A stretch of 64,000 nucleotides of DNA from Chryseobacterium phocaeense (GTDB lineage: Bacteria > Bacteroidota > Bacteroidia > Flavobacteriales > Weeksellaceae): assembly GCF_900169075.1 (NCBI RefSeq), contig NZ_LT827015.1:2682158-2746157 (forward strand). Direction: 5' to 3'. The notes under the pieces are model-generated. The model did not search any database and was not told the DNA's origin. It worked only from the letters and a program-made list of their open reading frames with translations. Numbering within the stretch: the stretch's first letter is position 1; every line of letters begins with the position of its first letter. The translations under genes were made by a program, and so were the position numbers. This document shows, piece after piece, positions 17,628 to 26,846 of this stretch.

Positions 17628-18545
17628 CTAACGGTAATCGTTGGCAGAGATTCCGTTATTTTCCATCTGAGACAGTATTTTATCGTCTTCTTTCCAGGAG
17701 CTGTCTTGTTTGAGATAGTTCAGGATGGCTTTCTTATTTCCAACGTTGTTAAAGGAAAGAAGTTCTGATAAATAATATCTTTTATGATCCGTGTCAAGGG
17801 AATCATTTTTGATCAACTCAAGAAATTCCTTTTGCAGAGGAGCCGCATATTCTTTTTTGTGCCATGAATTGATATACAGCAATGCCGGCAGCCTGTGATG
17901 TTCAAAAGCCTGTTTTGCAATCTGCTTTTTCAGTCCTTCAGAATAGGTCCTGTTTCTTAAAGCCATCGTCAGGATAAGTTCTGAGGAATCCGGCATGAAA
18001 AGAAGCATACTGTCCAGCTGTTTTAAACCGGAATCAGATTTCAGTTCTTTGGATTCTAATTTGTAATAATGGTTCCAGTAAACCGGTTCTGCAGGATGAT
18101 CTTCACTGATGATGCAGCCATCCTGGATATGAATCTTTCCCTTTCTGTTAATGATTTTCTCAAAAACCGAAACCATGTAAAGGTTGTTTTTTTCCTGAAG
18201 CCCAATGGCCGCATATACCGCCACCACATTATTTTTATTGTCCGTAAGGGCCAGTAGCTCACTTTCTGAGGCCGTATCAATAAGTTTTGTGAAATTTTTG
18301 AAATTGGCAGGAGTTTCTGTTGCTCCTTTGCCCCCCTCTTCTGTTTCGTAGATATTTAGTGCGGAAATATCCTTAACAATTTTTCTTAAATGCGGCGGAA
18401 CACCTAAAGTATCGAAAACGGCATCTTTTGTAAAATCAAAACGATCAATCAGCTGTTCTGATATTACAAGCCTTTTCTCTTCTTTCTTTTGACAGCTAAA
18501 AAGAAAAACGATACAGACTACAGCAAAAAACCTTGGTACATTCAT
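17628..18545 (-). CDS. Lipoprotein of unknown function
   Basis: 305 aa with a clear lipobox (VFLFSCQKKEE, Cys18). The body is soluble, largely helical and charged, with no motif I recognise. Its ATG overlaps the thyA stop codon by 1 nt (TAATG arrangement), so it is coupled to thyA, which probably reflects operon economy and not a shared pathway. Confidence 0.7.
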   Translation of the reverse strand: MNVPRFFAVVCIVFLFSCQKKEEKRLVISEQLIDRFDFTKDAVFDTLGVPPHLRKIVKDISALNIYETEEGGKGATETPANFKNFTKLIDTASESELLALTDNKNNVVAVYAAIGLQEKNNLYMVSVFEKIINRKGKIHIQDGCIISEDHPAEPVYWNHYYKLESKELKSDSGLKQLDSMLLFMPDSSELILTMALRNRTYSEGLKKQIAKQAFEHHRLPALLYINSWHKKEYAAPLQKEFLELIKNDSLDTDHKRYYLSELLSFNNVGNKKAILNYLKQDSSWKEDDKILSQMENNGISANDYR

Positions 18546-19339
18546 TACACCGCTACAGGTGCCTTGATTCCCGGATGCGGATCATAATTTTCAAGGGTAA
18601 AATCTTCAAAATTAAAATCGAAAATATCTTTAACCTCAGGGTTCAGTTTCATCATAGGAAGCGGTCTCGGTTCTCTGGAAAGCTGTTTGTTTACCTGTTC
18701 AAAATGATTGTTGTAAATATGAACATCCCCAAAGCTGTGGACATAATCTCCAACTTCAAGATCACATACCTGCGCCACCATCATGAGCAACAACGCGTAG
18801 CTTGCAATATTGAACGGCACGCCCAGAAAGACATCGGCGCTTCTCTGGTACAGCTGTAATGACAGTTTTCCATCCGCTACATAAAACTGGAATAAGGCAT
18901 GGCATGGCGCCAATGCCATATTGGGAATTTCAGCAGTGTTCCATGCAGAAACAATCAGCCTTCTGGAATCCGGATTTTTTTTAATCTGCTGAATCACTTC
19001 AGAGATCTGATCCACTACTTTTCCTTCAGCTCCCTGCCAGCTTCTCCATTGGGCACCATAAACGGGTCCCAGGTCACCATCTTCGTTAGCCCATTCGTCC
19101 CAGATGCTTACCCCATTATCATTGAGATATTTCACATTGGTATCTCCTTTTAAAAACCAAAGCAATTCATAAATAATGGATTTCAGATGAACTTTTTTGG
19201 TGGTTACCAACGGAAAGCCTTTAGACAGGTCATACCTCAGCTGGTACCCGAAAACACTTCTTGTTCCGGTGCCTGTTCTGTCGGTTTTATCTGTTCCATT
19301 ATCCAGGATATGCTGTAAAAGGTCTAGGTAGTTCTGCAT
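18545..19339 (-). CDS. thyA: Thymidylate synthase
   Basis: 264 aa, identical in size to the compact E. coli enzyme class. Converts dUMP to dTMP with methylenetetrahydrofolate. Active-site Cys146 lies in [13 protein letters not shown]. The phosphate-binding RRLIVSAWN and the [18 protein letters not shown] signature are complete. The ending [11 protein letters not shown] is typical. No dihydrofolate reductase gene follows within the window, although one often pairs with thyA. Confidence 0.97.
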   Translation of the reverse strand: MQNYLDLLQHILDNGTDKTDRTGTGTRSVFGYQLRYDLSKGFPLVTTKKVHLKSIIYELLWFLKGDTNVKYLNDNGVSIWDEWANEDGDLGPVYGAQWRSWQGAEGKVVDQISEVIQQIKKNPDSRRLIVSAWNTAEIPNMALAPCHALFQFYVADGKLSLQLYQRSADVFLGVPFNIASYALLLMMVAQVCDLEVGDYVHSFGDVHIYNNHFEQVNKQLSREPRPLPMMKLNPEVKDIFDFNFEDFTLENYDPHPGIKAPVAV

Positions 19340-19410
19340 TTTAAAAGCGGGTTTTGATGGTTCAAATTTAGAAAAAACTAACCGATTTTAAGTTATCACA
19401 GATCATAAAA

Positions 19411-19444
19411 AAACAGCTGTGAAAAATTATTTTCACAACTGTTT
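19411..19444 (-). terminator. Intrinsic terminator of the M4 peptidase gene
   Basis: The minus strand reads AAACAGTTGTGAAAA, a 4-nt loop, TTTTCACAGCTGTTT and then more T. It is a 15-bp stem with one mismatch, about 50 bp past the stop. Confidence 0.85.
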
Positions 19445-19496
19445 ACTGTTAACTACTTATTGTTTGGATCCCGCAGGATTCTTTAAAAACCTATGA

Positions 19497-22256
19497 TTAA
19501 TTTTTAATAATCTTCTGAGTCACTTTCTCTTTGCCGTTATCCAATGAAAGGATGTACACGCCCTGAAGCAATGATTCCACATTGATGGAGTGGGATTTTG
19601 TTTCTCCGGACTGTACCACACTTCCTCGGGCATCAACAAGCTGGTATCTGAACTCGGATCCTGACTGGGATTTAATCTTAATCGCATCTTTTACCGGATT
19701 TGGATATACACTGATGGCAGCACTACCGGAAGAAGAAGCTTCAGCAATCAGCGAAGTCATGGTACCTGCTGCAGCTATTTTCAATGTATAGTCTTCCACC
19801 TGCCCGTAGCTGAATGTTCCACATGAAGAGGTAGGTGTTCCGTTATATTTCATAATGACTCTCATTCTGGTATTTCCTGTCAGTGCTGTAGATGGAATGG
19901 TGATGTTTCCGGACACCGGAGAAAGTGTGGTTGCGGTCCTGGACCATGCCAATTCTCCAACATCTGTAAAGTCACCGTCACCGTTATAATCGATATACAC
20001 TGCATATCCTTCGCTATACTTCAATGATGTCCAGGAAGGAGTAATGGTGATGGTATAAGAATTTCCTTTGGTCACATTTCCAACAACAGATGTGAAATTC
20101 TCATATCCTGCTGTACCTGTGGAAGCCTGATTGATATCTGCAAATTTCATATTACTGATGCGTTCGTCTGCTGTAGAATTGCCGGAAGCAGTACAATAGG
20201 TAGTGGTAGTTCCGCCGGATTGAGTGGTTACATTTACGGTATTGCTTGCTGCTGAAATATTTCCTGCCGCATCTTTTGCTTTAACTGTAAAACTGTATGA
20301 AGTCGCCGGAGAAAGTCCTGTTACGGCATACGTTGTAGCAGTAGTTGTAGAGCCTACAAGACTTGTTCCTCTATACACATCGTATCCTGTGACTCCTACA
20401 TTATCTGTAGATCCGCTCCATGATAATGTGGTTGAGTTCTGAGTGGTAGAAGAAGCTGACAGCTGCGGCGCGGTAGGAGCCTGAGTATCAGTAGTCGTTC
20501 CGCCGGAGTATGCTGTTCCTAAACCTACTGCGTAGAATGCATTCTGAGTAGCCTGATGTTCTGCTGAATCAGTACCGAAAAGATCTTTTGCAGATTGAAT
20601 TCCATAAGTCAGGGCATTGTTATAATTAGAATTGGAAGTCAGGTAGGAAGTCTCCAGCCTGTAAACAATTTTGGCTGCTTTTTCAAATCCGATTCCTGTT
20701 ACATTGAAGCTGTTTCCAATATCATTGGTCCCAGTACCTCCCATTACCAGAAGATAGAACCAATAGTTCAGGACACCGCTGTTGTAATGAACCCCACAGC
20801 TATCGTTAGTATTCGGGTTTGGAATACATGAATTACTTGCGTCCTTCCAGTAAGTTCCTTTATAAGTATCCGGCTGTTTGGATAAACCTGAATTCGGATT
20901 GCTCATGGATCTTAAATAATTAGGTGATACTTTGGTGATATCCTCACCGATCAGGAAGTTCTGTTTTTCAGGGGCGTAAGTATACTCAACCACAGTTCCC
21001 CAGATATCGGAAAGCCCTTCATTCAATGCACCAGATTCTCTCTGATATACTAAGTTGGCTGTTTCCTGACATACCGCATGCCCTAATTCGTGGGCCGTTA
21101 CATCAAATGCTCCAAGGGGTTTAAAATTGGTGGCACCATCACCGTATACCATTGCATTTCCGGTCCAGGCTGCATTTTCCCAGGAGTTTCTTACGTGGAT
21201 ATAGCTGTCAAGTACTGCTCCCTGGTTGTCGTAACTGTTTCTATTGAATGTGTCTTTGAAATAGTCGTAGGTTTTTTCTACTCCCCAATGAACATCCAGT
21301 GCTACGTCATTTCCAGTTGAGGAATGTTCAGCTGTTGTCCAGTTATTATCCGTATCAGTGATGTTGTTTTTGGTAAGGCTGGTGTAGTTGGCGTTGTTGT
21401 TATTGTAGGTATTAACTCCTCCTCCTCTTGTATTGTCTTTTAATGCATATTTTCCGCTAACAAGAGTGGTTTCAATTGATTTTGTTCCGCTATATTTTGT
21501 CTGAGCGGTTCCTGCAACAAAAATTGAGGCGAAATCCTGCTTTGAATTATTTTCCGGTCCGGCAAGAGAAATCTGAGTCTGTCCTTTTCCGTGGGCATGT
21601 TCTCCCACATGCTTCATCACCTGATCATTAAGCAGTACAGCTCCTGATTTGGCATCCACATACACGTGAGACCTTAAAAACGGCTCTGCTGAAAAGATAT
21701 CAAACTTGTAAGAAAGCAATAGTCTGTATTTTCCATTTGAAGCCTCAACCGGCACGAATACAAGCTCTCCTTTGGGCTGATAATTGATTTCTTTTCCGTA
21801 CTCCGTATTGGTCATCAGAACTTTGGCACCGATATGCTTCATGGCATTCTGAAGGGCTACAGATTCTGCAACGTCCGCCTGGGTATTCAGATCACTGGTA
21901 TCATATGTTTCTCCGTTCATACTTACCAGGCTGCCTTTTACATAATGCAGCATGTAGGTGGCAAACTCCACCTTAATTCCCTCATGATAAAGCTGATACT
22001 TTTCATCAGAGAAATCACTAAAGAGTTTCGCGGAATTCACTTTAACCATTTTAGATCCTGCGGGAAGGCTGAGAACCTCGGAAAAGAATTTTCCACTATC
22101 GGACAATGCCAGTTCCCTGGCATTGGTTCCGGGTTTAAATGTAATGAATGACGAGGCGCCATCATCAATTCTTTGCTCAACATATCTTTGAGCTTGTAAT
22201 GTAATGCCACTTACCAGAAGCGGAACAAAAACCATTAGGGTCAATTTGTTTTTCAT
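19497..22256 (-). CDS. M4 (thermolysin-like) metallopeptidase with T9SS sorting domain
   Basis: 919 aa from ATG 22256; the candidate at 22283 would lie inside the promoter. Order: signal peptide, FTP/PepSY-type propeptide (about 25-220), M4 catalytic domain with HELGH (389-393) and downstream ESGALNEGLSDIWG zinc ligand, a fibronectin type III module (DTQAPTAPQLSASST...), a GEVED-like module (VYIDYNGDGDFTDVGE), and a C-terminal type A sorting domain (SVYPNPVKD...GVYILSLDNGKEKVTQKIIKN). It should be exported by the type IX system as a secreted or surface protease. Confidence 0.95.
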   Translation of the reverse strand: MKNKLTLMVFVPLLVSGITLQAQRYVEQRIDDGASSFITFKPGTNARELALSDSGKFFSEVLSLPAGSKMVKVNSAKLFSDFSDEKYQLYHEGIKVEFATYMLHYVKGSLVSMNGETYDTSDLNTQADVAESVALQNAMKHIGAKVLMTNTEYGKEINYQPKGELVFVPVEASNGKYRLLLSYKFDIFSAEPFLRSHVYVDAKSGAVLLNDQVMKHVGEHAHGKGQTQISLAGPENNSKQDFASIFVAGTAQTKYSGTKSIETTLVSGKYALKDNTRGGGVNTYNNNNANYTSLTKNNITDTDNNWTTAEHSSTGNDVALDVHWGVEKTYDYFKDTFNRNSYDNQGAVLDSYIHVRNSWENAAWTGNAMVYGDGATNFKPLGAFDVTAHELGHAVCQETANLVYQRESGALNEGLSDIWGTVVEYTYAPEKQNFLIGEDITKVSPNYLRSMSNPNSGLSKQPDTYKGTYWKDASNSCIPNPNTNDSCGVHYNSGVLNYWFYLLVMGGTGTNDIGNSFNVTGIGFEKAAKIVYRLETSYLTSNSNYNNALTYGIQSAKDLFGTDSAEHQATQNAFYAVGLGTAYSGGTTTDTQAPTAPQLSASSTTQNSTTLSWSGSTDNVGVTGYDVYRGTSLVGSTTTATTYAVTGLSPATSYSFTVKAKDAAGNISAASNTVNVTTQSGGTTTTYCTASGNSTADERISNMKFADINQASTGTAGYENFTSVVGNVTKGNSYTITITPSWTSLKYSEGYAVYIDYNGDGDFTDVGELAWSRTATTLSPVSGNITIPSTALTGNTRMRVIMKYNGTPTSSCGTFSYGQVEDYTLKIAAAGTMTSLIAEASSSGSAAISVYPNPVKDAIKIKSQSGSEFRYQLVDARGSVVQSGETKSHSINVESLLQGVYILSLDNGKEKVTQKIIKN

Positions 22257-22285
22257 AGAAAATAATATTTGGTGTGTTATCATTC

Positions 22286-22293
22286 CAAATATA
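22286..22293 (-). promoter_or_regulatory. Candidate -7 element of the M4 peptidase gene
   Basis: TATATTTG on the minus strand, an exact TAnnTTTG match 29 nt before the ATG. TTTTG lies 22 nt further upstream, slightly long for the -33 box. Confidence 0.4.
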
Positions 22294-22666
22294 ATAATTG
22301 AACCAATACAATAAACAAAAATATCAAAATATTTTTACGAATTATTCATTTTTAATTAAATATTGTTGAAAAATAATTAATTAAAATAAAAGATAGATAT
22401 AAAAAATTTAGTTAAAATATTTCAATCGAAAAAAAAATAATACATCAAAAACCTGACATTGATTAATATTTTTAACAAATAAAATTTATCACGTATTCCA
22501 TCAAATTTTTATTATTTTTTTCACTTTAACCGGCTTAAGTGATCCATTTAGGTGAAAAATTTCCTTATTTTTTTAACAATAATTGATTACGAAAGAGTTA
22601 AAAATAGAAAATCCAACATCCCGATTATAATTTTTTACTTCAATTAATAATTTTTACACCTGTAAT
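22294..22666. other. Very AT-rich gap
   Basis: About 370 bp of long A and T runs between the M4 peptidase promoter and the GreA-like gene end. I see no ORF, repeat or convincing hairpin. It may hold upstream control sites for the secreted protease. Confidence 0.5.
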
Positions 22667-23107
22667 TCACCAGACATCTGTAATCTTCTGGTGAATATTG
22701 TTTATAAAAAATCCATCTCCAGATTTTTTACCTAGCATCGCCTTTACCAGAGGAGATTCTGCAGACACGGTCATGATTTTCTGGCTACCTGAAATAATCT
22801 CACCGGCAGATACCGTAACATAAAATAGACCTTTATCTGTTTTGACCAAAGCCCCTGCCTGGACTTTATCGGAAGGCTCGGCGGAGATTTTCCGGATCAC
22901 GGAAAGCTGGTTCAGAGATTCATTAAGCTGCCTCTGAAGGTTATTGATTTCCTGCTGCAGCATTTCGCGCCCGGTTTCGTACTTGTCTCCCATGGAGCTT
23001 TTGGTATCATTATTAGAGGCGCGGGTTTCATCTATCAGGCTTTCGAAGGACCGGATTTTATCTGAGATTTTTGTTTTTATGGTGTTTAAGAGCTCCTGCT
23101 TATCCAT
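22667..23107 (-). CDS. GreA/GreB-like small protein
   Basis: 146 aa. The N-terminal half is a helical hairpin (about 1-75, heptad-like, with SSMGDKYETGREMLQQEI in the place of the GreA tip). The C-terminal half has the FKBP-like GreA layout ending in SPLVKAMLGKKSGDGFF, like the SPxAxALxGKxxGD motif of Gre factors. It may bind RNA polymerase. Relatives are sometimes labelled 3-oxoacyl-ACP synthase, which the sequence does not support. The acidic GreA tip residues are only partly present, so cleavage stimulation is doubtful. Confidence 0.65.
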   Translation of the reverse strand: MDKQELLNTIKTKISDKIRSFESLIDETRASNNDTKSSMGDKYETGREMLQQEINNLQRQLNESLNQLSVIRKISAEPSDKVQAGALVKTDKGLFYVTVSAGEIISGSQKIMTVSAESPLVKAMLGKKSGDGFFINNIHQKITDVW

Positions 23108-23163
23108 GTAATGAAGTTTTTTTGAGAATTTTATAGCGGATGAATTATGTACAATATAAATTT

Positions 23164-23213
23164 CGGCTAAAGCCTGATCTCAATATACATAAATAAAGCG
23201 GGCTAAAGCCCGC
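23164..23213. repeat. GGGCTAAAGCCC hairpin repeat pair
   Basis: CGGCTAAAGCCTG at about 23164, then the near-perfect hairpin GCGGGCTAAAGCCCGC at 23198-23213 followed by CTCCTATTGA. The same core with CACCTCTATTGA occurs at 42859-42883. These are short dispersed intergenic elements and may act as a terminator here. Confidence 0.6.
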
Positions 23214-23243
23214 TCCTATTGATGTTATGGTCTTTAGCCTTCT

Positions 23244-24590
23244 TTATTTTTCAAAAACTGCGTAGTCTGAAACTTTGAATGTAAAATATTTTCCACTGTC
23301 AAAATCTCTTTTTGTTTTGTCAAAGACATTCCTGAAAGTTCCGGACAGGTTCTGGTCTTCAATGGTAAAGTCTACCGGGCCTTTTGACATATTGAGAACG
23401 ACAAGAACCTCATCTTTTCCGTTCTTCCTCAGATAGGCCAGGATTTTATCATTGGCAGTTGTATTAAGAAGGCGGGTTGATACGTTGGCATCCCCTCCTC
23501 TTAGTGCCGGGTTGGAAGCTTTTAACTCCAAAAGGGTTTTATAAAACTCGGCCATCTGATAGGTATTGGTCCATTTGATCGGGTCTTTTTCAAAGAATTC
23601 CAGTCTTTTCATATTGGGAAGCTCCTGCCCTGAATACAGAAGCGGTACCCCATTCCACGTGGCTGAGAATACAGCCATTGGTTTTGTAGTGGTACCGTAT
23701 TTTTCGTATTCCGTCCCGTTCCAGGAATTTTCATCATGATTGGTGGTAAACCATGCTCTCATGGAGCCATCACCAATGTTAGAATATTGTACCAGCAGGT
23801 CTTTAAGTTCCTGAAGAGGCTCATTTTTCTTGTAATAGTCAGCAGATTTATGCATCCATTTCCATGAATAGCTGGCATCGAATACTTTTCCGTATTCCGG
23901 GCTTTCAAGTTCATCAAATTCTCCCAGCCAGAATAGTGGCTTTATTTTTTCTACTTCCGGACGGGCCTGTTCCCAGAAATCAACTTCTACCCAGGAGGCC
24001 AGGTCACATCTGAAACCGTCAATTCCGGTTTCTTTCACCCAGAATTTCATCGCATCAATCATGGCCAGTCTCATCTCCTGGTTTTTATAATCCAGTTCAA
24101 TGATATCATCCATTCCTGAAGCAATATGAAACTTTCCGTCGGGATCTTTTAAATAGAATTCCGGATGTGTTTTGGTCCAGATATGGTCCCATCCGGTGTG
24201 GTTGGCCACCCAGTCTATGATCACTTTAAACCCAAGCCTGTGGGCTTCATTCACCATATGCTTGAAATCATTCATGGTTCCGAATTCAGGATTTATTGAT
24301 GTAAAATCCGCGGATGCGTAAGGACTTCCAAGACTTCCTTTTTTATTTTGCTGGGCGATAGGCGTTACCGGCATAAACCATAGTGTTTTAACACCCATTT
24401 TCTTGAGCCGGGGCATTTCTTTTTCAAATGCTTTAAAGGTTCCTTCCGGTGTATATTGTCTTATATTGACTTCATAAATATTGGTTGTGTGTTTCCAATT
24501 TTTGGGCAAATCCATAGTGTTTGTAGTATTTCGAGTGGTACAGGAAACAATTCCCAGACCAATTATTGCTAGCAGAATCAGTTTCTTCAT
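23244..24590 (-). CDS. GH13 alpha-amylase-family lipoprotein
   Basis: 448 aa with lipobox GLGIVSC (Cys17). It has the (beta/alpha)8 barrel signatures of GH13: region I VIIDWVANHTGWDH, nucleophile Asp196 in GFRCDLASW, acid/base Glu224 in FWLGEFDE, and region IV TTNHDENSW with Asp286. All catalytic residues are present. It would hydrolyse or transfer alpha-glucans at the outer or inner membrane face. It stands alone, not next to the SusCD pair, so a dedicated utilisation locus is not evident. Confidence 0.93.
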   Translation of the reverse strand: MKKLILLAIIGLGIVSCTTRNTTNTMDLPKNWKHTTNIYEVNIRQYTPEGTFKAFEKEMPRLKKMGVKTLWFMPVTPIAQQNKKGSLGSPYASADFTSINPEFGTMNDFKHMVNEAHRLGFKVIIDWVANHTGWDHIWTKTHPEFYLKDPDGKFHIASGMDDIIELDYKNQEMRLAMIDAMKFWVKETGIDGFRCDLASWVEVDFWEQARPEVEKIKPLFWLGEFDELESPEYGKVFDASYSWKWMHKSADYYKKNEPLQELKDLLVQYSNIGDGSMRAWFTTNHDENSWNGTEYEKYGTTTKPMAVFSATWNGVPLLYSGQELPNMKRLEFFEKDPIKWTNTYQMAEFYKTLLELKASNPALRGGDANVSTRLLNTTANDKILAYLRKNGKDEVLVVLNMSKGPVDFTIEDQNLSGTFRNVFDKTKRDFDSGKYFTFKVSDYAVFEK

Positions 24591-24609
24591 TCATCTATTT
24601 TTAACAAAA

Positions 24610-24985
24610 GTAAGGAATGTTTTTGGGAAAGGGAGGAGACGAGAGGGTGAAAGAGCGAATTTGCAAAAAGGCAAAGATGGCAAAGAAAGCTATCAAGGTA
24701 AAAGGATTGACCGGTATGCTTGTGAATAAGTGAATGGTGAATTTTGCTTCGCAAGTGAATTTCTTAATTTAGTATTATTTATAAAGCAAATTTGCAAATC
24801 AGCCTATTTGCCATATCAGCTTTCTCAGCTTTCTTTGCCTTTTTGTGAATACGTGAATAGACAATTTTGCTTCGAAAATGAATTTCTTAATGTAGTATTA
24901 TAATACAAATTGCAAATCAGCCTATTTGCCATATTAGCTTTCTCAGCTTTCTTTGCCTTTTCACAAATTCACCCTTTAGCCTTTC
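24610..24985. repeat. AAGGC/TTTGC-word repeat region with a tandem duplication
   Basis: Fills the 24591-25036 gap. GCGAATTTGCAAAAAGGCAAAG at about 24655 is opposed by two copies, about 120 bp apart, of GCAAATCAGCCTATTTGCCAT with AGCTTTCTCAGCTTTC (about 24795-24841 and 24908-24957). The copies are separated by a shared AATTTTGCTTCG...TGAATTTCTTAAT block. The same words form inverted arms at 63181-63420. Confidence 0.65.
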
Positions 24986-24996
24986 CGCCACAAAAA

Positions 24997-25019
24997 AGCC
25001 CCGGAAAAATCCAGGGCCT
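24997..25019 (-). terminator. Intrinsic terminator of the pRiA4b ORF-3-like gene
   Basis: The minus strand reads AGGCCCTGG, loop ATTTTT, CCGGGGCTT, then TTTT. It is a 9-bp stem with wobble pairs, 18 bp past the stop. Confidence 0.75.
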
Positions 25020-25036
25020 TATATTGTATTCAGATG

Positions 25037-25633
25037 TTATCTTTCATCATCATTGTCCTCATCATCTTCAAAAACATCATCATCGTAGTTTTCTTCTTCC
25101 TCGTCATCAAAATTGTCATCGTCCTCATCTTCGAAACTGGTATTTCCTCCGAAATCATCATCAAAGCTGAAATCATCATCCATCAAAGGCATTGCGGATT
25201 TCTTTTTACCTCCTGCATTTCCGTTTTTGCTAGGTGCTTTTAACGGAACATTTCCGAATCTGTATACTGTAATAGGATAAATAACGCCTTTTGTTTCATC
25301 AATCACCTCTACAAGCTCACAGAAAAATTCCCAAAGGTCAAGAAGCCCGTATTGAAACTGTGCTTTATCGCCTGCTTTTTCAAAAGCCTCATCAATGTAC
25401 ACATCAGACATAATTTCGCCGTCACCATCGTCACTCATATCTTCCAGTGGAACGCTTTTAACTATTGTTCCGTCATCTTCCAACATATTAAAAGTAGAAA
25501 GCTCGTCTCCCTGAAGACTGAACGCACTTTTAATTCCTAAATGTAAGTTCCATAGTGATTGTTTTCCCTTTACTTCAATATCACGGAAAATATCCTCTTT
25601 CGCATCTAATATTACGCGGATCTTGTAAACCAT
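25037..25633 (-). CDS. pRiA4b ORF-3-like (IS1096 TnpR-like) protein with acidic tail
   Basis: 198 aa. Residues 1-140 match the general look of the plasmid pRiA4b ORF-3 family (MVYKIRVILDAKEDIFRDIEV...LWNLHLGIKSAF, then FQYGLLDLWEFFCELVE). The last 50 residues are an extreme Asp/Glu tail. The family name comes from a mobile element, but no transposase or inverted repeats are present, and Bacteroidota carry such genes as ordinary chromosomal loci. Function is unknown; the tail suggests binding of a basic partner. Confidence 0.75.
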   Translation of the reverse strand: MVYKIRVILDAKEDIFRDIEVKGKQSLWNLHLGIKSAFSLQGDELSTFNMLEDDGTIVKSVPLEDMSDDGDGEIMSDVYIDEAFEKAGDKAQFQYGLLDLWEFFCELVEVIDETKGVIYPITVYRFGNVPLKAPSKNGNAGGKKKSAMPLMDDDFSFDDDFGGNTSFEDEDDDNFDDEEEENYDDDVFEDDEDNDDER

Positions 25634-25768
25634 ATCAGTTTCTTAAATTACTTTTTTTGCCTTAATTATTATGATAAATCTCTGTTGCAAATATATAATA
25701 AATGACATGTGACAAAAAAATATTTCGCGATTTTTTAAAATATTTTTTTTTCTTACATTTTGCCGGAA

Positions 25769-26800
25769 TTATTTGCTTTTTTCAAGCATAAAACTGAATT
25801 TAGTGCCTTCAAGATAGACACTTTCTACGGTGATATTTTCGTGGTGAGCTTCAAGAATGTGCTTCACAATGGCCAGTCCAAGCCCTGAACCTCCTTCCCT
25901 TCTGCTTCTGCTGGTTTCCACTCGGTAGAACCTTTCAAAAATCCTCGGAAGAATCTCAGCTTTTATTCCCATTCCGTTATCAATGACCTCTATCAATACT
26001 TTATTTTTAAGGACACTGGTTTTTACCACAACTTTTGCTTCCTGCCTGTTGGCGTAATGGATGGCATTGGAAATTAAATTAATAAAAACCTGGGAAATCT
26101 TCTGTTTATCTGCATCTACAAAAATCTGCGGATGCAGGGTCTGAATCTGAAGTGTGGTATTGTGTTTTTCCGCTTCAAATTCAAGAAGTTCAAAAATTTC
26201 TTTGATTAAAAGATTGACATCAAATTTTGAAACACTGATGCTGATCTCTCCTGCCTCAAGCCTGTTGATCATATCGAGATCCGTAACAATGGCAATGAGC
26301 CTTTCTACTGATTTATCAATTCTTTCCAGGTATTTGTCGCGAATGGTAAGGTTATCCACACCGCCGTCCCTAAGGGTTTCCACATAACCCTGGATAGAAA
26401 ATAACGGTGTTTTAAGTTCATGGGAAACGTTTCCGATATACTCTTTACGGTAGCTTTCCATTTCCTTCATCATATCGATCTCGGTTACCTGCTGCTGGTT
26501 GAGATCCGAGAATCTTTCCCCCAACTCACGGATGGTAATGTTTTCATTATTGTTGTGAACAATTTCCTGGGGAAGCATCTGGGAGAGCCCGCGTACCTGC
26601 TTTTTTCCATAGTAGTTGAAAAGGAGTTCCAGAACCACATAATTGATGATAAAAATAAGGATCAGGCAGATAAAAAGGCCTATTTTAAAGAAAGGGGTCT
26701 GGTAATAGATATCCTTCAGTGAATCGAAGATGATCACTAAAAGAAACATCACCAGTGTCAGGAGACACGAGGCGACGAGTGTAAGTCTGTAAAATTTCAA
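25769..26800 (-). CDS. Sensor histidine kinase, PhoR-like
   Basis: 343 aa inner-membrane kinase. Two transmembrane helices (about 7-27 and 38-62) enclose only a short external loop, so it probably senses through membrane or partner proteins as PhoR does. The HisKA phospho-acceptor is His127 in NVSHELKTPL. The HATPase domain has N box NLISNAIHYA, G1 DNGMGI, F box RIFERFYRV and G2 GGSGLGLAIVK. It follows the response regulator by 46 bp. The pairing with a PhoB-type regulator suggests phosphate sensing, but that is not proven. Confidence 0.9.
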   Translation of the reverse strand: MKFYRLTLVASCLLTLVMFLLVIIFDSLKDIYYQTPFFKIGLFICLILIFIINYVVLELLFNYYGKKQVRGLSQMLPQEIVHNNNENITIRELGERFSDLNQQQVTEIDMMKEMESYRKEYIGNVSHELKTPLFSIQGYVETLRDGGVDNLTIRDKYLERIDKSVERLIAIVTDLDMINRLEAGEISISVSKFDVNLLIKEIFELLEFEAEKHNTTLQIQTLHPQIFVDADKQKISQVFINLISNAIHYANRQEAKVVVKTSVLKNKVLIEVIDNGMGIKAEILPRIFERFYRVETSRSRREGGSGLGLAIVKHILEAHHENITVESVYLEGTKFSFMLEKSK

Positions 26801-26846
26801 TTTTACAAGTTTTTATTGGTTATGGTAAAGGTAGGAATTTATAGTC

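Noticed and set aside
22257..22283. Upstream start of the M4 peptidase
   Set aside because: It would put residues before the signal peptide and lies almost on the predicted transcript start.
22667..23107. 3-oxoacyl-ACP synthase, a label sometimes given to relatives
   Set aside because: 146 aa with a coiled-coil and Gre-like tail; no thiolase fold or active-site Cys/His.
25037..25633. Insertion sequence suggested by the TnpR-like family name
   Set aside because: No transposase, terminal inverted repeats or target duplications around it.
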